DNA from: PVC group bacterium
Lineage (GTDB): Bacteria > Verrucomicrobiota > Kiritimatiellia > CAIKKV01
Assembly: GCA_945898015.1 (NCBI GenBank)
Contig: CAMDGM010000020.1
Span: 1 to 64,000, forward strand
Direction: 5' to 3'
Length of the DNA stretch: 64,000 bases
The translations under genes were made by a program, and so were the position numbers. The notes under the pieces were generated by a model. It did not search any database, was not told the origin of the DNA, and saw only the letters and a list, made by a program, of their open reading frames with translations. The stretch's first letter is position 1. Each line of letters opens with the position of its first letter. Below are positions 56,801 to 64,000 of this stretch, piece by piece.

Positions 56801-59800
56801 GCACGGCGACTTCCACCAGGCGGGAGATCTGGCCCCTTCCATTCAGCGAGCCGGTCCGGTCCACCGTGGCCGTGAGCAGCGCCGGTTCCGGCCGCGAGGT
56901 GGTGAACCGGGTCTTCAATTCGGACTCCGGGGAGTAGAAGCGGCCGGAGGGCGCGCAGGACCAGGTCACCTTGAGGCCGCCTTGGGCGTATTCCTCGGCG
57001 AGGGTCTTGTCCACGAACTTTAACTCCACCGCCGTCGATCCCTCCATCGTCATCCGGGCGGGGGTCACGAGGAGCTGGGCGCCTTTCGTCAGGAGCTCAT
57101 TGAAGTCTTTGTTTTGCCCATAGAGGGCGCGGACTTTTTCGAGCGCGGCGGCGTATTCCGTGAAGTATTTTGAGCCGGCCCCGGTGTCGGTGCTGCCCGT
57201 TTTGTCAAAGGCCGCCTGCCAGGGGAAGACGACACCGCCGAGGAGGTCGAAGGCCTGCTGATCCACGCTGTTCCCCGGAGCGGGCGGGGATCCCTTGATC
57301 TTGCTGATATCGCCCGTGATGTGGCTCAATTCCCGGGCAAAGCCGGCCCGCGACTGTTCGGATTTCGCGGTATCCCCTTCGAATTCCCCGGTCCACTCGA
57401 ATTGCAGCATAGTGGCCTGGTCGTAGCCCGTGCGGGTTTTGATCGTGGCCGGGATGTTGACGTTCTTGTCGTAGATCGACTGGTAGGCCTTGAATGCTTT
57501 GGGCCAGTAGGCGCCGCGGACCAGTTTTTTTTCGACGGTATCCCGGTCTCCGCGGATAATGATTTTCTCGTAGGTGTTGTCGAGGGCGTCGCTTAACGCT
57601 TTCGCCTGTTCCGCGACTTTTTCGGCCAAATTCACGCCCAGCGGAGAACCGCGCAGGCTTTCCATCTTCTTCTGGAGTTCCACCAATTGCGGAGTAAGAT
57701 CGGCGGCGGCTTTCAGCGTGGCATATTTTTTCTCCGCCAGCTCGATGAGCTGGGGCGTCATCCAGTCCTTGAGCACCACCTCTTTACGCGCCTCCACCTG
57801 GTGCTGGAGGTTTTCGTAGAGCTTGGCCCATTTTTTATCCTTGTTCTGGTTGACGATGAATTCGAATCCGCCCATCCAGACCAGATAGCCCCCGGCGCCC
57901 TTTCCTTCCCAGAAATAGCGGGAGGCTTCGCTCCAGTTGATTGCGTCGAGATGCGACTGGGCGGCCGCGCGCATCTGGGCCAGGGCCGGGTCGTTCGCCA
58001 GGTAATAGGAATTGAAGACGTTTAAGGACCTCGCGGACAGGTTGTCGATCCAGTATTCCCGGCCCGGTTCGGAGTGCCTGACGAGCACGGACTTGGTTTC
58101 GGTGAGCCAGTGATGGATGTCGTCCCTGGGGATTTGTCCGCCCTGGGGGAGGTCCAGCCCCTTCATCCGATAGGCGTCGCCGTTCTTCTCGAAGTCGCCG
58201 TTGTACGTCAGCACATCGACGAGTCCTTCGCTTTCGCTCTGCAATTGGACGGCACCCCCGATATCCCAGGACATTTTCAGCACATCGCCTACCAGGACCA
58301 AGGGCCAGGCCGGCGTGAAATAGAGTGCGTCCTTCGCGAACAACAGCACGGTGCCCGCCGTCATGCCTTCGCATCCTACCCGCTTGACGCCCATGCCCAT
58401 GGGCACGAAGTCGATGACGATGAAGGCGGCGTCGCTGAGGTCTTTCATCTCGCCCTTCTGCCACTCGGTGTACATCGTGTACATGACAAACGGAGCGTTA
58501 CAGATGGCCTCAGCGGCAAATTTCGTGCCCATCTCGGTGCTCAGCATCTTCCAGAGGAACGTGTCGCCGTTGCCTTCGTCCAGGATCTTCTTGAACTGGT
58601 TGGCACCCTCGCCGGCCTTGGTTCCGATCAGGCGTTCGCCGCTGGCTTCCGCGAGAAGCAGGCGTGTCTGCTTGCCCGCTTCTCCGGCCTCTTTCATCCC
58701 CTCCACCACGCCCTGGGGGCTTCCCGCCTGCGTCCAGAGCTTGACCCCCTGAGTGAGCCCTTTTTTCATCGCTTCCGCTGACATATCGTTCCCCACAACA
58801 GCCGAATCGAAGAGGATTTTGTACAAGAGCAGCAAGTTGTCCGCTCCCGATTTCCGGAGGGACGTTCTCATCTTGGGGAGAAGCTCATGGCAAACCGTGT
58901 CGTAGGTGGTCATGTCAATCAGCGCGAATCCCGCTCCGAGTTCATTGATCATCCGGCGCACGTCCGGGTTCTGCAAGACCCGTGCGGCGTCGTGACCGGC
59001 TTCGTTTTCCGCGGCTTGGACGACCTTTTGCAGCTTGCTGCAGGTGCTGAGTAAGACGGCTTTGAACGCTTTCTTTTCCAGGTTGCTTTCGCCGAGCGCG
59101 GCCAGAAGTTTTGCGGCGGCTTTCCCCTCTTTGTCGGCGGCATACGCCTCGGCCAGGCGGATGCCGGTTTTTTTCAAATCGTCGGGCAGTTGTCCCTGGA
59201 GGCCGAGAGTGGCGGCTTCTTGAAAGGAGCCGGCGGCCTCCATGGCGGCGTAAATGCGAAGGAGGTATTTGACCTTCTCGCGATCCAACGGCTGTTTGGA
59301 TAATTGCCTGGCGCAGCTGGCATAGACCGTCATGGGCCCGAACGTCTTGAGGTCCGCGGTGATTTTCGCGACATCCAGGATCTCCGCCAGGGAGCTGCCG
59401 GCGTTCTTTTCGATAAACTCTTTGACGGGGATGGCGACGGACGTCAGGACATCCCCCTCGTTTTGCAGAATGACGGCGCCCCCCTTCTCGATCATCTCCT
59501 GCTTGATTTTGCCGAATCCCGCAGCCCCCACGAACGCGTCGGGGTCTTTGATCTGCTTGACCAGCAAGTCGAACGAGGTGGCGTCGGAGATCGGCGACAT
59601 CGCAAACCCCTTGCAACGCGCATTTTTTAGCCCGGCTTTTTTCAGCTTGTTAAACTCTTCGGAGGCGGCCTTGCCGTTCGGGCCAAGGAAGGAGATGTCG
59701 TCGTCCGAGGACAAGATGGTGTACACGCCCTCGGTGGGGTGATTGGCCGGATCCTTGAGGTTCATATGCCGGTTCCCGGAGGAGCCGGTCCGGATGACCG

Positions 59801-60155
59801 CATCCACCCCGCCGCCGGCGTTCTTCACCGCCTGGAGGGCCATGGCTTCGGCGATATCGAGCCCGTTTTTGTCGATGGCGGAGGCGACCCTTTTCATGAA
59901 CGTTTCGCCCGCCTCCGCGCCGCCGCCGAGTTCAATCGCCTTTTTCTTGAACAGGTTGCGCATCTCCTCGTCGTTGCGATCCACCAGATTCTGCAGGGTT
60001 GCGATGGCGGCCGGGGGCGTATCCCCCCATTCCCCGGCTTTGAAGCATTGAGCCAGGAGTGGTTCTACCTCGGGAGGCAGGCTGGCGGAAAAGGCGGAAA
60101 GCCCGGAGGCAAGCACGAACAGGGCTCGGACGAGCCGAACACGACTTCGTTTCAT
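53880..60155 (-). CDS. Giant secreted multidomain protein B (2,091 aa), paralogue of protein A
   Basis: The order follows protein A: signal peptide 1-~24 (LVRALFVLASGLSAFSA); the long N-terminal region with GSSGNRHMN and SSDDDISFLGP; RELSH at 941-945 where A has HELSH; beta domains with Ig/PKD character (YRWSTDAG, YEWTGGV, YQWRVEP); two RGY modules (RGYDDEWLGK, RGYDDGYYGR); one helical repeat unit instead of six; and the C-terminal beta domain (SLTGVFKASF to VFKRIN). It also has a short repeated linker KKNKVPDEDKTNKVP (~residue 1330). AAAGGATC sets the start at 60155. It is 16 bp after the FAD-oxidase stop, so possibly co-transcribed with it. Function unknown. Confidence 0.8.
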   Translation of the reverse strand: MKRSRVRLVRALFVLASGLSAFSASLPPEVEPLLAQCFKAGEWGDTPPAAIATLQNLVDRNDEEMRNLFKKKAIELGGGAEAGETFMKRVASAIDKNGLDIAEAMALQAVKNAGGGVDAVIRTGSSGNRHMNLKDPANHPTEGVYTILSSDDDISFLGPNGKAASEEFNKLKKAGLKNARCKGFAMSPISDATSFDLLVKQIKDPDAFVGAAGFGKIKQEMIEKGGAVILQNEGDVLTSVAIPVKEFIEKNAGSSLAEILDVAKITADLKTFGPMTVYASCARQLSKQPLDREKVKYLLRIYAAMEAAGSFQEAATLGLQGQLPDDLKKTGIRLAEAYAADKEGKAAAKLLAALGESNLEKKAFKAVLLSTCSKLQKVVQAAENEAGHDAARVLQNPDVRRMINELGAGFALIDMTTYDTVCHELLPKMRTSLRKSGADNLLLLYKILFDSAVVGNDMSAEAMKKGLTQGVKLWTQAGSPQGVVEGMKEAGEAGKQTRLLLAEASGERLIGTKAGEGANQFKKILDEGNGDTFLWKMLSTEMGTKFAAEAICNAPFVMYTMYTEWQKGEMKDLSDAAFIVIDFVPMGMGVKRVGCEGMTAGTVLLFAKDALYFTPAWPLVLVGDVLKMSWDIGGAVQLQSESEGLVDVLTYNGDFEKNGDAYRMKGLDLPQGGQIPRDDIHHWLTETKSVLVRHSEPGREYWIDNLSARSLNVFNSYYLANDPALAQMRAAAQSHLDAINWSEASRYFWEGKGAGGYLVWMGGFEFIVNQNKDKKWAKLYENLQHQVEARKEVVLKDWMTPQLIELAEKKYATLKAAADLTPQLVELQKKMESLRGSPLGVNLAEKVAEQAKALSDALDNTYEKIIIRGDRDTVEKKLVRGAYWPKAFKAYQSIYDKNVNIPATIKTRTGYDQATMLQFEWTGEFEGDTAKSEQSRAGFARELSHITGDISKIKGSPPAPGNSVDQQAFDLLGGVVFPWQAAFDKTGSTDTGAGSKYFTEYAAALEKVRALYGQNKDFNELLTKGAQLLVTPARMTMEGSTAVELKFVDKTLAEEYAQGGLKVTWSCAPSGRFYSPESELKTRFTTSRPEPALLTATVDRTGSLNGRGQISRLVEVAVPDSFLTLKVTPPTLTPGSEFTISADVPPRFTGKDAVGFHYRWSTDAGTVDNKDSKTVKGKTPAKGAGSVQLELWVDGVDGRPYVLARRKVSLTVETGAPAFTLLVKGPEKAPVKSAASVTATLKAQDPKAAKMAAEVIIEWLEGDKVLATGPGWTPDTSKARDYRLTVQGVIGQGKTKQILATARYELVVTDGNRPGAAEARDIQVPDEDKKNKVPDEDKTNKVPADPEPPTVKAETETAVPPELIAAAYRDGRAVAADFKDQMAKWGKSGMAWYGKGRQPLPHYARQELLVRAYHRGYDDEWLGKPKVPPTQAQLKAPVKPLESNEYLSANLSTGADAVQKWINTAYVDGSFLGSLAGQLNDSTKQRSSPYAPNPWGYYLLDAMLKAAFIRGYDDGYYGRPGKPPTEQELGGAAAGRVQVNVIPTLTQLKLGESVQLEAVVNNALPQERPLMYEWTGGVSGNGASVGFTATKPGNVTLAVTVTGAKGLVGKASVTFEVGGLEAALTDLPTGPVVIGTPVKLAALVTSGGQPAKGRYVLRWQPHPEAQFVPFESEKRKDTVATFQKTGRVLVWVEVLAREGAVLTTQAESAQVAIDVVAPKLNLTAQPAMPYVGQTVTLVMKEDPAVPDALIGFWWDLRGETLNAGALKNERQYSFIPKNTRPVTVTAHGKGRKDGEDLGEATITVAAQTYTVQVSAPKRQGLPPRIWKDGVGLVEAPEEAIGTFQDVTVSASISPTPPGQPLSYQWRVEPEGCSLISPYSQTTRANASQKGTYRVTVQITDKNGLVLGSGSGSISVTVSQDDQKEGAKPQQAAKKTNADTWLAKGYQFEKAQQWDQAIACYESAQQESPNPKVVDRIRYVKAQKPAPAPAARSLTGVFKASFREEGKTLVLTMTLKQTGARVTGRINVTLPDADPRANTPSMSDPINATIQGNRLVPDGESEGSGGVKVISPDYNSLTLDTPIGPVVFKRIN

Positions 60156-60171
60156 GAACGGATCCTTTTTT

Positions 60172-61776
60172 TTACAAGGCCACCACATTTCCGCGGTTGA
60201 ACAAGTCGTGCGGATCGAAGGCGGCTTTGCACCGGCGGACGTCTCCGGCCGCCGCCGGGCCGTAACAGTCCAGGAAGTCCCGGCGCTTGCGCTTGCCGGT
60301 GCCGTGTTCGCCCGAATAGACGCCGCCGCGTTCCGCGGAGAGCGCCACAATCCGTTCATACGCCGCCGTGGCGCGCGTCACCTGGTCCTTTTCGGGCAGC
60401 AGGGTGATGTGCAGGTGGCAGTCGCCCAGGTGGCCGAAGGTCAGGTAGTCCAGCTTTTCCGCGCGGAGCAGCGCGTGCGCCGCCTCCAGGAAGTCGGCGA
60501 ACCGCTCGGGCGGAACCACCGTGTCGGTCATGATCGTGAACGTGCCCCGCTGCTGGACCGTTTCCACGGCATGGGCGGGCATGGAGTGGCGCGCCTCCAT
60601 GAACAGGGCCCGGTCGCGGTCGTTGTCCAGCAGCATGATGCCGTCCGGGTTGATGCCGCAATTCGCCTCTTCCAGCAACGCCAGCCATTCTTCGGCGGCG
60701 TCGGCGGCCAGGCGGTCGGCGAGGGGGACCTGGATGTAGACGGCCACGGGATCGGAGCCGTGAAACAATTTTGATTCGTGGGTCATGAACCGGCGGGAGT
60801 GGATGCCGAAATATTCGAGGGCCGAGAGCGAGCCGAGCCCGCCGGGCAGTTTTTCCACCAGGGCCTGGCGCAGGGCCAGGGCGCAGGCTTCCGTGGGTAA
60901 TGACAGGAAGAGGTCCAGCCGGTCCCGGGGCGAGGGCGCCAGTTTGAGCACGGCGCCGGTGATAACGCCGAACAACCCCTCGGAGCCGGTGATCAGGTCC
61001 ACGAAGTCCATCTGGCCGTCGGGCGCGGACCACGGGCCGCTGGCGTTCTTGATGGCCGGCCGCGTGTAGCGCGGCACGGGCACGTCCACGGTGGCGCCGT
61101 CCGGTTTCCGCAGGAGAAAATGGCCGTCCCGGGAAATGAAGCGGCCGCGATGGGCCGCCACGCGGAAGCCGTCGGGCGTGAGGACGTCCAGGGTGTCGAT
61201 CCAGTGGCGGATGGCGCCCTGTTCGCCGGGGATAAAGCCCGAGGCGTTGCAGGCGAGGCAGCCGCCGACGCTGGCGTCGGCGCGGCTGGTGGGGTCCACC
61301 GGGAAAAACAGGCGCCGCCCGGTGGCGGCCAGCACGCGGTTGCGGAGGTCTTCCAGGATCAGGCCGACCGGCGTCCGGACCGTTTGGGCGGATTCGTCGA
61401 TCACGGGGTCCGGGGTGGTGAGGCGCGACAGGGAGAGGATGAGGCCGCCTTCGGGGGTGGCGGAGCCGGTGAGGTTGGATCGGCCGCCGGAGACGGTCAC
61501 GGGAATGCCGCTTTTGGCGCAGGCATGGAGAAAAAGGGCGCAGGCCGCAGGGGTGTCGGGGCGGGCGAGGCCTTCCGCACGGGCGGGGAGGTTGGAACTG
61601 TCCTTCAGGTAGCCGGCCACAATATCGGGGTCGAGGCTGAGGTCCAGGGCGAAGGCCTGTTTTAAAAAGGCGGCCAGGGCGGGGAGCGGCACGGGGGCCG
61701 GCTGGGTGGCGGTGAACGCGGCGATCCGGGCATAGGACTCGGCGGGCGCGGCGTAGTCGGCGGTGATGTCGTGCAT
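60172..61776 (-). CDS. FAD-linked oxidase, GlcD/D-lactate dehydrogenase type
   Basis: A 534-aa protein of the VAO/PCMH flavoprotein fold. FAD-binding segments are VTVSGGRSNLTGSATPEGG split as VSGGRSNLTG, PVDPTSRADASVGGCLACNASG in parts (PTSRADASVGG, ACNASG), and VDLITGSEGLFGVIT. The C-terminal cap has FGHLGDCHLHI and the last motif YSGEHGTGKRKR, as in D-2-hydroxyacid dehydrogenases. It should oxidise D-lactate, glycolate or a similar 2-hydroxy acid. No GlcE/F or LldE/F partner is near. The start has AGGT upstream. Confidence 0.88.
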   Translation of the reverse strand: MHDITADYAAPAESYARIAAFTATQPAPVPLPALAAFLKQAFALDLSLDPDIVAGYLKDSSNLPARAEGLARPDTPAACALFLHACAKSGIPVTVSGGRSNLTGSATPEGGLILSLSRLTTPDPVIDESAQTVRTPVGLILEDLRNRVLAATGRRLFFPVDPTSRADASVGGCLACNASGFIPGEQGAIRHWIDTLDVLTPDGFRVAAHRGRFISRDGHFLLRKPDGATVDVPVPRYTRPAIKNASGPWSAPDGQMDFVDLITGSEGLFGVITGAVLKLAPSPRDRLDLFLSLPTEACALALRQALVEKLPGGLGSLSALEYFGIHSRRFMTHESKLFHGSDPVAVYIQVPLADRLAADAAEEWLALLEEANCGINPDGIMLLDNDRDRALFMEARHSMPAHAVETVQQRGTFTIMTDTVVPPERFADFLEAAHALLRAEKLDYLTFGHLGDCHLHITLLPEKDQVTRATAAYERIVALSAERGGVYSGEHGTGKRKRRDFLDCYGPAAAGDVRRCKAAFDPHDLFNRGNVVAL

Positions 61777-61956
61777 GCGGTTACCTGGCGGTTGATGCGG
61801 GCACTGTACGGCAGCCTGGCGGGGGGGTCAAGCGCGGGGTTCGGCATGACGACCAATAGGGTGTAAGACAGAATTCTGATACCCCTTTAAAGACGGGGCC
61901 TTAATGGCACGCTTTGTGGCTGACTGGCGGAAAGGTTGAGTGGGCGCGCCCGCCGT
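61777..61956. other. Intergenic DNA upstream of the FAD-oxidase gene
   Basis: First part of the 582-bp gap 61777-62358. I see no gene. It should hold the oxidase promoter on the minus strand, but no clear -35/-10 pair was found. Confidence 0.4.
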
Positions 61957-62120
61957 GGTGGGTCACGTCGTTTCGGGCGCAAATGGCCGGCCGCTTTCGG
62001 GCGGATCCGCCTTCCGGCTAGGGGGTTCGCGGGCACGAGCCCAGCTCACCCCGCCGTCAGGCGGCTCCGCCTCAAAATCGCAACGCCCAGTTCCGCCTGA
62101 TCGAAACGGCGCAACCCGCC
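61957..62120. repeat. Interspersed inverted-repeat element, copy 4
   Basis: Arms GGTGGGTCACGTCGTTTCG (61957-61975) and CGAAACGGCGCAACCCGCC (62102-62120) pair at 15 of 19 positions, all differences being transitions. The right arm is preceded by TTCCGCCTGAT as in copy 2. The interior shares CGGGCACGAGCCCAG and GCTTTCGGG with copy 2. Confidence 0.7.
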
Positions 62121-62176
62121 ACAGCGGGTACGCCCACACGGGCAACTAACAGGCCGGTCGCGATTCGACGTTGACG

Positions 62177-62195
62177 ACGCTACACTCTGTAGCGT
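62177..62195 (+). promoter_or_regulatory. Short perfect palindrome, possible operator
   Basis: ACGCTACA/TGTAGCGT, a perfect 8-bp inverted repeat with a CTC centre, in the gap between the oxidase gene and the sensor kinase. It may be a repressor site or a small hairpin. Confidence 0.35.
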
Positions 62196-62358
62196 TACAT
62201 TCTCCCGGCAACCGGTATATTCATCTGTATAGCCCAAGCCAGCAGAAATAAGGCCTTTTCTTGCGGCCGTCAGAATTTTGTCTTACACCCGGCTCGGTGT
62301 CCCGGTGTATTCCCCGCTTTCACAAGGGGGGGCGTTCCTGTATAGTGCAAGCAACCAC

Positions 62359-64000
62359 ATGCACCTCTATAATCACCTGTTGTTTTTGTTTTCCGGCGTG
62401 CTGCTCACGCTGGCCGCACTGTCGTGGGTATACCGCGGCACCTCCGCCTGCGCGAGAACGCTGTGCGTATTCCTGGCGATGGAGAGCCTGACCTGCTTTT
62501 CGTACGGGATGAATATGGCGTCCGGGTCGCTGGAAGCCAAGCTGGTGTGGAATCATCTGGAGTATCTCTTTGGGTTGCCGGGCCCCTCCCTGATGCCGAT
62601 CCTGGCGCTCCAGGTCACGGGCTACGAGAGGCGGCCGCCGGCCTGGGCGCTGGCGGCCATTTTCACGGTGCCGGTTTTGGGCACCTTGCTGAACTGGACC
62701 TGCCGGTGGCAATCCCTTTACTATGCGCGCGTATGGCTGGAGCCCGTGGGGGACATGACGCTGTTGGTCAAAGAGCGGGGCCCGCTCTACCCGCTGGTGT
62801 TTATCTATGCCTTCGGCTTGATGGTCGCCGCGTGCGTCATTTTTGCCTGGCGCCTGCGCCGGCGCCCGCGGCTGTTACGGACGGGCCCGGCCGGGCTGAT
62901 TGGCGTGGCGCTGCTGGCGCCGCTGGTGTGCGGCACGCCGTATTACTGGCTGCACCTTCCCTGGCTGCAGCAGGTCAACACGGTGCATGCGGGCTTTTTC
63001 CTGACGGCCCTGGCGTTCTCGGCGGCCTTGCTCAGCGGGCAGTTCCAGAGCCTGATCCAGGCGCTCAGCGAGTCGGAAAAACGCAATCAGTATTTATTGG
63101 AAAACGCCAATGCCATTTTCTACACGATTGATCCGGACGGCCGCTTTTCCTACGTCTCGAATTCCTGGCAGCAGTTTCTCGGGCACCCGGCGGAGGCGAT
63201 GGTGGGGCGCGTGTATCGGGAGGTTGTGCTGGCGGACGACGTGCCCGCCTGCGACGCCTTCCTGGAATCCGTGGTGAAGACGGGCGACATGAAGTCGGGC
63301 GTCGAATACCGCGTGCGGCATGTGGACGGCACGCTCCACTGGCACACGTCGAGCATCAAGCCGGTGCTGGATAAGCAGGGGCGGGCGGTAACCTTTGTGG
63401 GGGTGGCGCATGACATTACGGAAGCGAAGCGGACGCAGGAGGCCCTGCGGGTGGCCAACGAGCGGCTGAACGAGCTGATTGCCCGCCGCGAGGAGGAGCT
63501 GCGCGTGGCCACGGCGGCGGCGCTGGAGGCGGGCGCGGCGGAGGCGAAGCGGATCGGGCAGGAGCTACATGACGGAGTCTGCCAGGAGCTGGTGGGGCTG
63601 CTGAGGATGGCTGAGAATGCCGGCCGGCAGGGCGACACGGCCCCGGCGCTCAGGCCGCAGGCGGAGGGCCTCGCGGAGCAGGCGACCCGCGTGCTGGGGC
63701 TTGCGCGCAGCGTGTCCTACGATTTGACCCTGCATGACCTGGATGCGAGCTCGCTGTGCGAGGCGCTGGCCGTCTTTGCCCGCCGGTTCGGGGCGGCGTC
63801 GGGGGTCGTGATCGAGCTGAACTACTCGCGGGACCGGCGAGAGGCCGCGATGCCCGGAGCGGAACATGTGTACCGGATTGTCCGCGAGGCGGTCATCAAC
63901 GCGATCCGGCACGGCCTGGCCCGAAAGATCTGGATCGACCTGGTTTACGAGCGCGGCCAGATGGTGGTGTCTGTGACGAATGACGGAGCCCCCTCGCCCC
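62359..64000 (+). CDS. Sensor histidine kinase with 7TM N-terminal domain (partial, runs off the window)
   Basis: 547 codons with no stop before the window end. Seven N-terminal hydrophobic helices (~1-235; LLFLFSGVLLTLAALSW, FIYAFGLMVAACVIFAW, AGFFLTALAFSAALLSG among them) match the HisKA_7TM-type sensor domain. A PAS domain (~250-360, AIFYTIDPDGRFSYVSN, GVAHDIT) follows, then a short coiled coil and a HisKA_3 box, IGQELHDGVCQELVGLL, with the phosphorylated His (~residue 400). The HATPase N-box begins (REAVINAIRHG), and the sequence stops in VTNDGAP before the G-boxes. HisKA_3 kinases pair with NarL/LuxR-type regulators, expected just downstream. No good ribosome-binding site; TATAGT at 62341-62346 suggests a very short leader, so the start is uncertain. 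Confidence 0.85.
   Translation, partial: MHLYNHLLFLFSGVLLTLAALSWVYRGTSACARTLCVFLAMESLTCFSYGMNMASGSLEAKLVWNHLEYLFGLPGPSLMPILALQVTGYERRPPAWALAAIFTVPVLGTLLNWTCRWQSLYYARVWLEPVGDMTLLVKERGPLYPLVFIYAFGLMVAACVIFAWRLRRRPRLLRTGPAGLIGVALLAPLVCGTPYYWLHLPWLQQVNTVHAGFFLTALAFSAALLSGQFQSLIQALSESEKRNQYLLENANAIFYTIDPDGRFSYVSNSWQQFLGHPAEAMVGRVYREVVLADDVPACDAFLESVVKTGDMKSGVEYRVRHVDGTLHWHTSSIKPVLDKQGRAVTFVGVAHDITEAKRTQEALRVANERLNELIARREEELRVATAAALEAGAAEAKRIGQELHDGVCQELVGLLRMAENAGRQGDTAPALRPQAEGLAEQATRVLGLARSVSYDLTLHDLDASSLCEALAVFARRFGAASGVVIELNYSRDRREAAMPGAEHVYRIVREAVINAIRHGLARKIWIDLVYERGQMVVSVTNDGAPSP

Overview
High-GC chromosomal DNA from a Gram-negative bacterium. An LptF/LptG-type permease, a PilT-like ATPase and lipoprotein signals indicate an outer membrane. 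A uroporphyrinogen-decarboxylase-like protein, a GH114-like glycosidase, a DUF1846 protein, a sn-glycerol-1-phosphate dehydrogenase, a four-helix-bundle-suffix protein and very large secreted proteins suggest the PVC superphylum (Kiritimatiellota/Lentisphaerota/Verrucomicrobiota). That placement is inference: there is no rRNA or other marker here. Most genes have clear Shine-Dalgarno sites and many overlap by ATGA, so the genes are operonic.

0-10 kb: a DUF1846 protein, then a phospho-signalling group: a membrane PP2C phosphatase, a membrane kinase with two complete Ser/Thr kinase domains, and an FHA-GAF-sigma54 activator. A URO-D-family protein lies convergent to the kinase. 10-15 kb: homocysteine S-methyltransferase, a GH114-like secreted protein, a thioredoxin-fold protein, tRNA-Arg(TCT) and a parvulin isomerase. 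15-22 kb: a LacZ-type GH2 beta-galactosidase, divergent from a tight operon of BadF-type sugar kinase, two SIS proteins, a thymidylate-synthase-fold protein and a stand-alone CoaB-like ligase. 22-27 kb: small membrane and lipoproteins, LemA plus DUF2207, and a four-helix-bundle/zinc-finger protein.

27-36 kb: a minus-strand operon trmJ-ilvD-mtaB-hybrid histidine kinase-NamZ (DUF1343/GH171)-MurU/AmgK fusion. The last two genes make a plausible MurNAc salvage module. 36-46 kb: an Lrp/aminotransferase pair, a zinc-ribbon/PTS-IIA fusion, pilT and an lptG-like gene, then a plus-strand run of RluA, glycerol-1-phosphate dehydrogenase, a TPR lipoprotein, a PHP phosphoesterase and HemW.

46-60 kb: two giant, tandem, paralogous secreted proteins (about 2,472 and 2,091 aa) of no family I recognise. 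Both have a shared N-terminal region, Ig/PKD-like domains, a repeated RGY module and a C-terminal beta domain. One has gained a six-unit helical repeat region. An FAD-linked oxidase gene sits 16 bp upstream. They are the best candidates for something undescribed. 62-64 kb: a 7TM-PAS sensor kinase cut by the window end.

Four long gaps between genes each hold one copy of an interspersed inverted-repeat (REPIN/MITE-like) element whose arms covary. I saw no CRISPR array, insertion sequence with transposase, prophage or rRNA.
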